DNA of 64,000 bases, from positions 121,916,269 through 121,980,268 of the forward strand of contig NC_133534.1 in assembly GCF_048544455.1 (NCBI RefSeq), in the 5' to 3' direction. Below, one piece after another: positions 11,944 to 22,102 of this stretch. The notes beneath the pieces are model-generated. The model was not told the DNA's origin, searched no databases, and saw nothing but the letters and a program-made list of their open reading frames with translations. The first letter of the stretch is position 1. The number at the start of each line of letters is the position of its first letter. The translations under genes and the position numbers were made by a program. This DNA is from Silene latifolia (lineage: Eukaryota; Streptophyta; Magnoliopsida; Caryophyllales; Caryophyllaceae).

Positions 11944-12787
11944 GTTACCAATTCCCCATTTACTATAAAGGCCGCACCTTCTTTGCCATGGTCGATCGTA
12001 AGCCACCTTTCGATTAAGAGTTGAAGAATATTGTATTTCTGGGTGAACTTCTTATTGACATTCAAGGTTGACTCAAGATAGATGAAATCAAGTTTGGTGA
12101 AATGATTAGTCCCCTTCCTAGAAATAAGAGTATTTCCCACAACCTTGTGCCACACCCTTATGCCCGGATGGTGAACATAAAGGGCCCGACACTCATGGTA
12201 TGATTCGAATTTTCTTCTGGTGATAGCTTTCCATAAAGGGCGCGATCATATTTTGAAGGTTTCTTCACATAAGTCGAGTCATTATCAATACCGAACACCT
12301 TGCCAAACTCATTAAAGGACATCTTTCTATCCACATACTTAAGGCGGAATTCAATATTCCTTCGAGTCTACACCTTTGTGACTTTCAATGAACTTAGAAA
12401 TTCTAAGGTGAGGGAAGGGTAGGTCAATTCTTGCATATCAAATAATGTAAGCAACCCCATAGACTCAAAGAAGTTCTTGGTTCTTTCAAAGACACCCAAT
12501 TTGGTCAAAGCATCTTGGCAAATAAACTTGGTGGGCAAAATCGATTTCTTAGCAAGAGACATAAAATTTTTCCTATGAGAATCGGATGTGAAAGTTACCT
12601 CCGGATATTCATGTAATTGCTCAATAACCGGAATAGGAGTAGTAGCTTACACCATAGGAAGAGGAGTTTCTTGAATTTCCACTCTTGCTTGTTGAACCAC
12701 TAAAGCTTTGGAAGCTTGAAGAGCTTGTTGCCTCTTTGAAAGATTTGATTTTGTAGGTGCCTTGTTTCCACCTTTAGTCCTAGCCAT
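11944..12787 (-). pseudogene. Athila plant-specific ORF (putative plant transposon protein domain), truncated
   Basis: Starts at 12787 with MARTKGGNKAPTK and continues leftwards until cut by the Copia-1 LTR. Recognisable blocks are LPTKFICQDALTKLG, a LTLEFLSSL segment, a RRNIEFRLKYVDR stretch and a WHKVVGNTLISR region. These match my knowledge of the ORF seen in Athila and related plant elements (the putative plant transposon protein family); its biochemical role is not established. The frame is damaged: a TAA after about 46 codons, and frame changes between about 12160 and 12370. The C-terminus is lost to the insertion. A lysine- and glutamine-rich basic N-terminus is visible. No pol is fused to it. 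Confidence 0.78.
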
Positions 12788-13081
12788 TGTTCTTCTCCTT
12801 GTATGTATCAACAATCAATGATTTTGCTTGAATTCTTCTAGTATCCTCAAGCTTTAATGAATCCCAAATCGATTTAGGATTTTCGAAATTTGCTTATAAC
12901 CCTAGAAAATCGATTCAATTTTTGAGGATTTGGATGTTTGAATGGCTTTTTGTTGATAAAGGAGTGATTTTATTGAGTTTTGAGGAAATTTGGGTTTGAT
13001 TTTGGTGAATTTGGTTGAGGAAATTAAGTTTTATGGGTGGAGGGATTGAGGGTTTTGAGTGTTTTGAAAGTGTGTTTGTGT

Positions 13082-13089
13082 TTTGTATA
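13082..13089 (-). promoter_or_regulatory. possible internal TATA box before the plant-specific ORF
   Basis: The minus strand reads CTATACAAAAC, about 62 bp downstream of the phased array and about 295 bp before the ORF start. The spacing resembles array-to-TATA spacing in the LTRs of this window. This is a weak match to the TATA consensus, so it is inference. Confidence 0.35.
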
Positions 13090-13150
13090 GAATGAAATGA
13101 AATGGGAAAGGGGGTTTTAAATCCCATGTTTTTGAATTTCAGCAGAGGGA

Positions 13151-13511
13151 GACGAGCGTCTTATGCACGGGACGCTCGGATTGTAATTCAGTCAGCATTA
13201 GAAAATGAAACCCGTGTTGAGATGAGTATCTTCAGGAGGAGACGAGCGAATTCTGGCTTGAGACGAGCGGATTGTTCTGGGGACGCTTGGATTCATAGTC
13301 AGAGTAAAATCCCAAATTTTGATGTAACCAGGACGAGCGGATTCTCACTGAGACGAGCGTCTTTGGACTGAGACAAGCGGATTCATGAGGAGACGCTCAG
13401 ATTGTAGTTTAGTACCAAATTCTTCTTTTCAGCTCTGCCAGGACGAGCATCGCTCTGTCAGGACGCTCGGATTTTCATCCAAGATGAGCGGGTTCTTCTT
13501 GAGACGCTTGG
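13151..13511. repeat. phased 20-bp motif array, 14 units in clusters
   Basis: Units are GA-C-GAGCG-GAT or GA-C-GCTCG-GAT variants starting at 13151, 13171, 13221, 13241, 13262, 13282, 13332, 13352, 13372, 13392, 13442, 13462, 13483 and 13503. Steps are 20 or 21 inside clusters and exactly 50 between clusters (cluster sizes 2, 4, 4, 4), giving a 110-111 bp higher-order period. The core flips between CGAGCG and its reverse complement CGCTCG while the flanks stay fixed. Decayed units differ mainly by CG to TG or CA. Confidence 0.85.
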
Positions 13512-13855
13512 ATCATCCCTTTACCTCACGGGTTCAGTTCCACCCGTGGGTATTTTCATATCTCAAGTCATTTCTTCTTCATTCCTTTGGTCTTCATTGT
13601 GGGTGCACTACGAAGGCTCGAATAGCCTAGGCAATTGCTATCCCCACACTAAGTCAAAACACTACACATCAAGAAATATTTGAGTCCCTCCCTCACTTTC
13701 TCTCAAAATGATAATCTTGATCAAAATGTACAAATGTAAATCCAAAATTGACAAAAATGCAATACAAGAATAAAAATGCGAGTTAAGGGGTTAGAATATT
13801 TACAAGTGGTGGTTTAGGGAGTACTCCACCAAACTCTCACTCTTGAGATGAGATG

Positions 13856-14214
13856 TCAAGGGGGCATAGCCAAGGTGTTGTTGATGTTGCTTAACACCTT
13901 GTAGAAGTAGTCGAAGGCTTGTTCATTGTCATTATAAAGATCTTCAACAGATCTTTGCACATTGTGTTCTTTATGGTGGTGACTTAAGTCAAAGTGGTCA
14001 CCAAAGCCTTGGTCTATAGCATTGCCAATGTAGGGATTGACTAACCCATCGAATTCATCATCCCATAGACCACATACTTTACTAGCTTGATTCCCTATAG
14101 TATCATGAGTTGATGGAAACAACTCCTCTTTCTTGTTATCATGGCCAATGAGGCCTTCTTCATTACTTGTCATGAGTGGTGGTGAGCTATTCAAGCTCTC
14201 ATTGTTGCAAATTC
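13856..14214 (-). pseudogene. Athila gag-protease, C-terminal part
   Basis: Continues, in frame across the Copia-2 insertion, the reading frame of 23103-24620; the AATTC duplication makes the join exact. It encodes an acidic tail (GLWDDEFDGLVNPYIG, NDNEQAFDYFYKVL) of unknown function and stops at 13856-13858. No polymerase domain follows, so this frame ends after protease plus this tail. Confidence 0.75.
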
Positions 14215-15215
14215 TGTTGGGGTTGGTGTCCTTAACAGTTAGTGCAAGGACTCATAAACCTCTAAAAGGATCAAAGGGCATACTTTGGTATTATTATCAG
14301 TTGATCCACGTTTATCAATAACGGTTGGCTTGCTAGATAAGTTTGACGTTATTGTCATACAGATGGCGGTGATCAACTGGTCCCTAAAAGTCACACCTAT
14401 AGGATACGTTCGAGAGATGTGACGGTGTGAAAATACTGTCATATAGATGCCAAAATTGACTAACCAGTTAGTCCGAGTTATTTGACTAGTAATTAGTCAA
14501 ATATGTGATGTTGAGATATTATATTTAATAAGGATTAAATATCATGGGCTAAGGCGAATTAACCAGTTAATTCGTAAAATTAAATATACGTGATTTATAT
14601 TTAATTAAATGTATATTGAATGTAATTATACAATCTTTTTGTTTTGTCGGACACGAATTAATAATTCACTAACCCGTATTATTAGCCGATGCCTTAATTT
14701 CCGATAACCGATATGATTTATAATCAGACCGCGTCATATACACTTAGCGAGTTTTGGACCGGACCGCAAGCTTAAGTGAAGAGGAAATTAAAAAGCCCAT
14801 GAGGCTCCCTCCTCACGGTTTGGCCGAGCCATCCAAGGACATAAGGAGAGCTTCTCCTCTTGTCTAACCTAATGTTCATCAGTGAAAGAAATTAGGGTTT
14901 CGAAAAAGAGCATTCTTCTCTGGAGAAACCGAGATCTCACATCTCAAGCAAACTCACATCAGTTCTCCCAATATTGCAAGGCAATCGGAGAACACTATTC
15001 TAGCACAAGGGCATATCTCGGACAAAGTCTTGGGTGCAACGATTAGGAGGAAATCTGCTTAGATTTCTGTTCTTTACGCCGCAATTTAAAGGACCCGAGG
15101 TTGATTTCTATACACTTATCGTTTCTATTGTATTTATGTTTTATGACGATATTCGCATGTTAAATTTACGTTATAGTCCTAAATTTAAAGGGTAGTATAC
15201 GGATATTAACCCACA
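14215..15215 (+). repeat. 5' LTR of Copia-2 (1001 bp)
   Basis: Starts TGTTGGGGTTGGTGTCC and ends ATTAACCCACA, followed within two bases by the primer site. It differs from the 3' LTR at only a few places (an indel cluster near 14635, single changes near 14670-14720, and one near the end). Confidence 0.97.
14298..14379 (+). promoter_or_regulatory. conserved nested stem in Copia-2 LTR
   Basis: Outer arms CAGTTGATC (14298-14306) and GATCAACTG (14371-14379) are perfect complements. Inner arms CAATAACG (14316-14323) and CGTTATTG (14347-14354) are also perfect. The loop GTTGGC..CTAG..GTTTGA is conserved in Copia-1 and Copia-4. The same structure is repeated in the 3' LTR. Confidence 0.7.
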
Positions 15216-15217
15216 AG

Positions 15218-15229
15218 TGGTATCAGAGC
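15218..15229 (+). other. primer binding site of Copia-2 (tRNA-iMet)
   Basis: TGGTATCAGAGC two bases after the 5' LTR, complementary to the 3' end of plant initiator tRNA-Met. Confidence 0.95.
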
Positions 15230-17281
15230 GAGGCCACGTAAATTTTCTATGTGTTTTTCATAAAACGTTTTGAGACGATCATGTTTTGTCTAGAAAACCG
15301 TGCGGCTGGAATTTTATTTCAGTTGTTTTCTGTTTTTTTTGTAAACCGTGTCATGTTTACACACGGCTGACCCTTGTTTTCAATTTGTTTTATACATATT
15401 GTTGTTTTATACGGAGATTAAAACAATATGTCAAGTTTTATCAAATTGTTAAATTTGTTTTGATGCGTTTTGATAAAAAATTGAAATTGTTTCTGTCTCG
15501 AAAACAGTTTTCACGAGGGTTTTTAAGTTTTCAGAGACTTTTGCACTCGATCGACCAAGTTTCTAATCGATCGAGTGGCTTTTCTGTATGATTTTTGCTC
15601 GATCGAGTCCCTGTTGTACTCGATCGACCCTGACCCAAATCTTTTTGCTCGATCGAGTCCACGCTGTACTCGATCGACCAGCTTTTAAAACCCCACTGCT
15701 CGATCGAGAGGTCCTCGTACTCGATCGAGCAGTATTGCTGATATAGGTACTCGATCGACCACCAGTGTTGTCGATCGAGCACCTCCTGATTAGCATACCT
15801 CTCGATCGACTTGCGGTTGATCGATCGAGCCCCTCTGTCCCTCGATCGAGCACTCGTGTCCCTGGATCGAGGGATTTTCGTCTTTAATGACTTTGAAAAT
15901 TTGTTTCTTTTGATTTAAATTTTCTTTTGGCTTCAATATGTACTTTATACGGATATAGTACACTCGCTTAATAGTGAATCGGTTCACTCACGTACCATAT
16001 AGTTGTTTTAAAGCGTCTTTAAAATGACGGATTATAATGGATTAAAATTAAATGATAGAAGCGGTTTTATCACATGTATTTTAATCATTAAAAGGTGGTT
16101 TGGATAAATTTAACATAATTACGGAATTATGTCACGAATGAATTTGTTTTAGTTGATGCATTTTTATTTATCGTTAATTTATGAATGCCGTGAATGCCTT
16201 TTATTACGTATTTAAATTTTTGCAATCAGTTGTAACTTAGTGTGGCCTTAGTAGAACGTGTTACCGTAATGATGGAACACGGTCTTGGTTGTATTTTGAG
16301 ATCTTGTATCTCCGTTTTGGATTTTTCACTTGTAATTACAGTTTTAATTAGAATGTAAATAGGTTTATATTTGTAATTTTAAATTGTAATTTTTGAGAAG
16401 ACTAAAGATGGAGACCGGATGCTCACTCCCGCTACTTGGATCAAGATGGAACATCAAGACAAGCTTTTCGGGTCCAACGGTGGATTCCAAAGTTGTATCT
16501 TGTTCTTTTACTAGGATAGGCCACACTAGGAATTTTTATTTACGTATCGCATTCCTTTTTTTTATGCAACGATAATATGCATCATATTCCGCCTAAAAAC
16601 CAAACCACCTATAACTTATTGCATGAAAAACCGACACATATAGAGGTCACGAGTTAGTTTTCATTGACATTCTCATGTCACACGTTTCTAAGCCATCTTC
16701 CAAATAAATTCATTCACGACAGACGCTAGTTATTCGTTCACTTAAAATGAATTATAATTTTGTTGATGGGATCTTCCTCGTATAAACCAAAATTGAGAAC
16801 GGTCTTTATAGGTCAAACTCCAATGAGTCCCTTCTTCGTCGGTAGGCATACTATGACCCCTTCTACGTCGGGTAAGTTGGAACCGATTGACCTATTTTAT
16901 CTCAACACTATGGTCACTCGTACGATCCTGTGACTATGGTGGACTATAGATAGGATTTACGGAAATCTATCGACCAAGAGTTCTTCCGGAAGAATTAGCT
17001 AAACAGTTGGCTTATCAATTTACAGAAATTGAGTCTTGGGATCACTTGTATCATTCTTGAGGGAGATCAATTATGCAAGTGCGAGAGTCTACATGTTTAA
17101 AATGAATTTTAAAATAGACTTAAATCACCTCGATGAGTTGCTTATTTCGTTTTGTTTTTCTTTCTTTTTCGGTGTAGATCACGTTTTTAAATCGCTAAAC
17201 ATCAAATGGTGGTTCAAGTGATAACCCAATGCCAAGTGCCACATTGGACCGTGAGTCCTGGCTTAGGATCTTCATGAGTCG
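15230..17281 (+). other. Copia-2 untranslated leader
   Basis: About 2 kb between primer site and gag, without a credible ORF; short frames around 15530-15990 are translations of the palindrome array. A block near 16955-17030 (GGATTTACGGAAATC..GACCAAGAGTTC) is also found, inverted, in Copia-4 near 57900-57960, showing common descent of the leaders. The leader is where packaging and dimerisation signals would be expected. Confidence 0.75.
15547..15871. repeat. phased TCGATCGA palindrome array, 13 exact copies
   Basis: TCGATCGA starts at 15547, 15567, 15599, 15620, 15649, 15670, 15700, 15721, 15751, 15771, 15802, 15821 and 15842, plus a decayed copy near 15863. Most are within CTCGATCGAG or CTCGATCGAC. 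Steps alternate about 20-21 and 29-32 bp, summing to about 51, all near multiples of the helical repeat. Confidence 0.95.
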
Positions 17282-18120
17282 ATGAATCGGTCCACTCGAT
17301 CAAGAATGACGGATCCAACCGCGGATCGGGAGGCAAAGATTACGGAATGCCGCTGGCGACGGAAAGCTCAAATATCGCTTGAGCCCATGCCGTTAAACCC
17401 AGGTCCCACGGCCGGAATTAACGAAATCAACAAGTATAACGATTTCGCTTTAGAAGCTGGTGCGGTAAAGAACGTACTTATTTTTGCAATGGAACCCAAT
17501 TTGCAGAAACGCTTCATAGCCCAAGGTGCAAACAAGATTTTCACCACGCTCACTAAGGAATTCTCGAAAGCACCGAGAATCGTGACCTATGAGCATACCA
17601 CTCGCTTCTTTGATGCGAGACTCCAGAAGGGCCAACCGGTTAGCCCACACATTCTCAGCATGATTGAGAATGTCGAGAAGCTGGAGACCTTTAACTGTAA
17701 CATCAGCGAGAATATTGTTATCGACCGTATTCTTCACTCACTCCACGATGGTTATTCGCAATTCAGAGCGAATTACTATATGAATGATTTGAAGAAAACT
17801 CCCCATGAATGGCACTCCCTCCTCGCATGCACCGAGAAGGACATGAAGTGCAGTGGGAGTTCAAACAGGATGTCCTCGTTGTGTCAAACAAAGGGAAAGG
17901 TAAGGGCAAAGCTCCGGCAAACCTAACAAAGAGGTAAGGCGAAGTTCAAGAAGTCGGGTTCAGGGAAGAGTGGTCCTGGTGAGGCGAGTAACTCATCAGG
18001 CATGACAAAGAGCAAGAGTGAAAACAAGGAATGCCATCATTGCCACAAGACTGGGCATTGGAGACGCACATGTCCTGTTTATCATGAGGACTTAAAGGCA
18101 GGTCGTGTTAAACCTGTTGG
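17282..18120 (+). pseudogene. Copia-2 gag with zinc knuckle, frameshifted
   Basis: The frame from 17282 encodes a copia gag core (NVLIFAMEPNLQKRF, TRFFDARLQKGQPVSPH, IVIDRILHSLHDGY, FRANYYMNDL). The reading frame shifts near 17866 and reaches TAA at 17924-17926 in the 17282 frame. The original frame then resumes and encodes a Gly/Lys/Ser-rich stretch and a zinc knuckle C-x2-C-x4-H-x4-C (CHHCHKTGHWRRTC) near 18032-18073. The start at 17282 is the first long-frame ATG; a later Met (MTDPT or MPLNP) is also possible. Gag would form the particle and bind genomic RNA. It is non-functional as written unless the indels are assembly errors. Confidence 0.88.
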
Positions 18121-18153
18121 TATGTCTTCTCTCTCTCTTCTACTTTTATTCAT

Positions 18154-21100
18154 ATGATTGAGATTAACCACGCAAGTTACGGAACTTGGGTACTTGATAC
18201 TGGTTGTGGTTCTCATCTGTGTAATCATGTGCAGGGGCTCCGAAACATCGAACCCCTCGTAAAGGGTGAGGTGGACCTGCGTGTTGGGAATGGAGCAAGA
18301 GTAGCTGCCATCTCCAAGGGGACATATGTGATCCAGCTTCCAAGCGGATTTGAGTTGTCATTATATGACTGCTATTATGTACCTAGTCTTTCCAAAAACA
18401 TTATTTCAGTTTCTGCGCTTGATAAACATGGTTTTTCATTTGTAATAGAAAACAATGCTTGCATTTTCTCATTACACGATATGATTTACGGCAAGGCAGT
18501 TTCCATGAACGGAATTTATGTTTTAGATCAGACCTCGGAAATATTACACGTAATGAATAAAAAGTTAAAGGTTGGTGACAAAGATCAAACATATCTATGG
18601 TAATCGCCGCCGTATGGGACACATTAATGAGAAACGCGTGAAAAACGGCTCATCAAACATGGAGCTATCTCGGCCTTTGATTTTCAATCATTTGGCACGT
18701 GTGAATCATGTCTCATCGGTAAGATGACTCGGATTTCCTTCAAAGGTGTTGGAATGCGCGCTGCGGACCTATTAGGGCTCATACACACGGATGTATGTGG
18801 TCCTATGTCAATCACCGCACGAGAAGGCTATAGGTATTTCATCACTTTCACGGACGATTTGAGTAGATATGGCTATGTCTACTTAATGAAGCACAAAAGT
18901 GAATCCTTTGAGAAATTCAAGGAATACCAAAATAGGGTACAGAACCTATTAGGTAGAAAGATTAAAACACTACGTTCAGATCGTGGTGGCGAGTATCTTT
19001 CTCACGAGTTTGATCAACACCGAAGGACCGTGGGGTTGCCCTACGTTAACTCCACCTGGAACACCTCGGTGAACGGTGTGTCCGAACGGAGAAATCGAAC
19101 ACTACTTGATATGGTTCGATCCATGATGAGTCACACGGTTTTACCCGATTCATTGTGGGGTCATGCTCTTATGTCGCCGCTCTAATACTTAACCAAGTCC
19201 GTCTAAAGTTGTTGACAAGACTCCATATGAACTATGGAAGGGAACGGTCCCCAACTTGTCCTTTATACGGGTTTGGGGCTGCGAGGCTTATGTCAAGTGG
19301 AGACACGAGGATAAGCTCGGCCCGCGATCGGTCAAGACATACTTTATAGGTTATCCTAAAGGAACACGTGGTCATTACTTCTATTCGCCAACCGAACAAC
19401 GTTTTTTTGTTGCGGCTAGTGCGACATTCTTAGAGAAGGAATTTCTCGAGAATGCAAAGAGTGATAAAACCTTCGACCTGTCGGAGATTCCAGAACCAAA
19501 CACCGAGCAACCATTGGAGGAACCAATTCCTTCAATCCCATTTGCGGTGAATATTCTGAGGAACCTAGGAGGTCGGGTAGAGTCTCTATTCCTCCGGACA
19601 GATACATTGGTATGGTCGAGGAACATGACATAGATGACGTTCTACTCTTAACGAGTAGTGAACCCGCAACCTATAAAGGTGCCATGACAAGTTCTGACTC
19701 AAAGCTATGGCTTGAGGCCATGCAATCCGAGATGGACTCCATGTATGAGAACAACGTGTGGGATCTTGTTGACTTACCTGCTAAGGTTCGTCCCCTTCAA
19801 TGCAAATGGCTTTACAAGATAAAGCATTCTCGTGGAAGGTCAAAGCAAGATATCTACAAAGCACGACTAGTTGCTAAGGGTTTCACCCAAGTGCCAGGTT
19901 TGCACTACGATGAGATTTTTGCACCCGTAGTCATGCTGCGTTCCATTCGGATTATCTTAGCGATTGCCGCTTTTCATGACTATGAAATTTGGCAAATGGA
20001 CGTGAAAACCGCCTTCTTAAACGGCTTTTTGGAGGAAGAGTTGTACATGGTACAACCCGAAGGTTTCATCGATCCTGAACATCCTAAGAAAGTATGCAAA
20101 CTTAAGCGTTCCATTTATGGACTTAAGCAAGCATCAAGGAGTTGGAATCATCGCTTCGACCAAGTGATAAAAGACAATGGATTCACTCGATCTGTCGAGG
20201 AACCATGTCTATATATCAAGTCGAGTGGGAGCAAGATTGTCTTCCTAATATTGTATGTTGACGACATACTCCTGATTGGGAATGACATACCTCTCTTAAC
20301 TTCGGTGAAAGTATGGTTGAAAAACCATTTCCGGATGAAAGATCTGGGAGAGGCACAAAGAATTCTAGGCATCCGTATCTATCGAGATAGATCACGACGG
20401 ATGTTATCTCTCGATCAGAGTCTTACATAGACAAAGTCCTAGAGAGATTCAAAGCATGACTAACTCCAAGAAGGGGTTTCTTCCTATGGCTCCAGGGGTG
20501 CATTTGAGCAAGTCTCGGCACCAGAGACACCGGAAGAGAAAGAGCGCATGACACGGATTCCTTATGCTTCGGCTATAGGATCAATCATGTATGCCATGAT
20601 ATGCACACGTCCGGACGTGGCATATGCATTGAGTATGACAAGTCGATTCCAACAAAGAACCAGGTGAACCACATTGGTTGGTGTCAAGAACATTCTTAAG
20701 TACCTACGGAGGACTAAAGATTGGGCATTGACTTATGGAGGCTCTCAAACGCTATGCGCAACCGATTCGCAGATGCTAGCTTCCAAAGGATCGTGATGAC
20801 TCGAAATCTCGGTCGGGATTCGTTTTACTCTTAATGGCGCTGATCATTTGGAAGAGTTCGAAACAAAAACATTCTAAAGAGATTCTACGATCGAGTCCGA
20901 GTACTATGCCGCGTCGTCGAAGCAACAAAGGAAGCGATATGGATGCGTCAATTCTTACATGGGCTCTCTGTAGTGCCTAGTTCGAATGACCCGATCACCA
21001 TCTATTGCGACAATAGTGGTGCCATCTTCCAAGCTAAGGAGCCAAAGTCTAGCAACAAATCTAGACATGTACAACGGAAAGCTCATCTAATCCGGGATTA

Positions 21101-21239
21101 CGTGGAGCAAAAGGAAGTAGTGATAGAAAAGATTGCTACCGATGATAACATAGCAGATCCTCTCACTAAAGCATTACGACAAGATAAGCATGAAGGGCAC
21201 GTAAATTCCATGGGAATCAAACGTGTTCTTGAGTTGTAG
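18154..21239 (+). pseudogene. Copia-2 pol: protease - integrase - reverse transcriptase - RNase H, many indels
   Basis: Blocks in order: protease WVLDTGCGSHLC (active DTG) near 18190; GAG-pre-integrase with a decayed HHCC region around 18595-18725 (CESCLIGKM at its end); integrase core HTDVCGP, SDRGGEYLS, NGVSERRNR (18787-19100); KTPYELW; reverse transcriptase ORF 19612-20430 with MDVKTAFLNG and intact YVDDILLIGND; RNase H ending with CDNSGAIFQAKEP and ADPLTKAL, stop at 21237-21239. Frameshifts fall before protease, in the HHCC region, in integrase (near 19020 and 19170), near 19550, near 20400-20520 and several times in 20640-20940. Most are one-base changes in runs or near repeats, and the frame recovers each time. 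Confidence 0.93.
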
Positions 21240-22102
21240 TACTCTTTTATGGATCGATTCATTCTCCTTTTTACTCTATACGACATCATCGTTTTGATAT
21301 TTTTTATATATATATATTTTGTTTTTCATGTGGAATTGTACGACAATTTTGAACACCACAAAGTGAAATGAACAAACATCATATCTTGTTAGTCCTTAAT
21401 TGCCCACATGAGCTGATAACTCGGCAATTATTCGTGACGTTGGTTGATGGTGGGTTCAACGAGCCATAAGTCAACAGGTTGGTGACCAATCACAGAGGCG
21501 ATTTATACGGATATTTCGTAGGACACAATTGTGACATCGACGTGGAGTCCTAAATGTTTTATAACATTCGTTACCCGGTCGTGGATAGGACTTCCATGGT
21601 GATCCTAAGAGTCGATTCTTTGACTATCGATTGTCTCTTGAGACTACGACAGATTTTGGGTGACTTTGGTTTCTTTCTCACGGTCATCCGTAACAGGGGG
21701 CCAAGTAGATTTTTTCGGGTCATTTCATGTTTGTGCTTAGATCGGAAGGAGTCGAGTTGAAGGAAATATTCAGCCTTTATCAGGTACTCGATATTTCTCG
21801 GGGCCACTCGAGGAGTCAGAATCGAAATGCATGGCCATGCTCGGATACGGATTCGTTTTATCAGTTAAGTTACTCTCTAGTCGGGGAAACCACTCTAGAT
21901 ACAGATCGATTGTAAAATACGACCTTTGTGGATCCAGATCTGCAAATTGTTTTACATTGAGTGGGAGAGATTTTAAATGAATATGAGAATCGGTTATCGC
22001 ACATACACTTGTTCGGACAAGTGGGAGTTTGTTGGAGCTTGTGTCCTCCAGTTAGTGCGGATAACGTCATTGCACATACACTTGTACGGACAAGTGGGAG
22101 CT
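21240..22102 (+). other. Copia-2 3' untranslated region and polypurine tracts
   Basis: Holds no credible ORF and matches the Copia-1 3' untranslated region. It ends with two tandem copies of the block ending CGGACAAGTGGGAG; the second, at about 22083-22102, is the functional polypurine tract before the 3' LTR. Confidence 0.85.
22018..22068 (+). repeat. relic polypurine tract plus start of a Copia-1-type LTR
   Basis: CGGACAAGTGGGAGTT is followed by TGTTGGAGCTTGTGTCCTCC at 22030, which is the start of the Copia-1 LTR type, not of the Copia-2 LTR (TGTTGGGGTTGG). After about 40 bases the polypurine block repeats and the real LTR starts at 22103. Confidence 0.85.

Larger units (their letters stand above)
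12788..13855 (-). other. Athila spacer between gag-protease and the plant-specific ORF
   Basis: About 1.07 kb with no coding sequence of known family. It contains the motif array at 13151-13511 and, downstream of it on the minus strand, a TATACAAA sequence (13082-13089) about 300 bases before the start codon at 12787. The 70-81 codon frames here read through the array and look incidental. Confidence 0.7.

Noticed and set aside
13102..13630. ORFs of 81-89 codons
   Set aside because: They read through the Athila motif array; array steps of 20 and 50 bp are not multiples of three and the frames are antisense to the element.
15547..15871. CRISPR-like array (short repeats with regular spacers)
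   Set aside because: The repeat is only 8-10 bp, spacers are 12-24 bp, and it lies in a plant retrotransposon leader with no cas genes.
15531..15987. Minus-strand ORFs of 65-96 codons
   Set aside because: They are translations of the palindrome array (RSSTRSS, SIEYSIE) and have no start context or family match.
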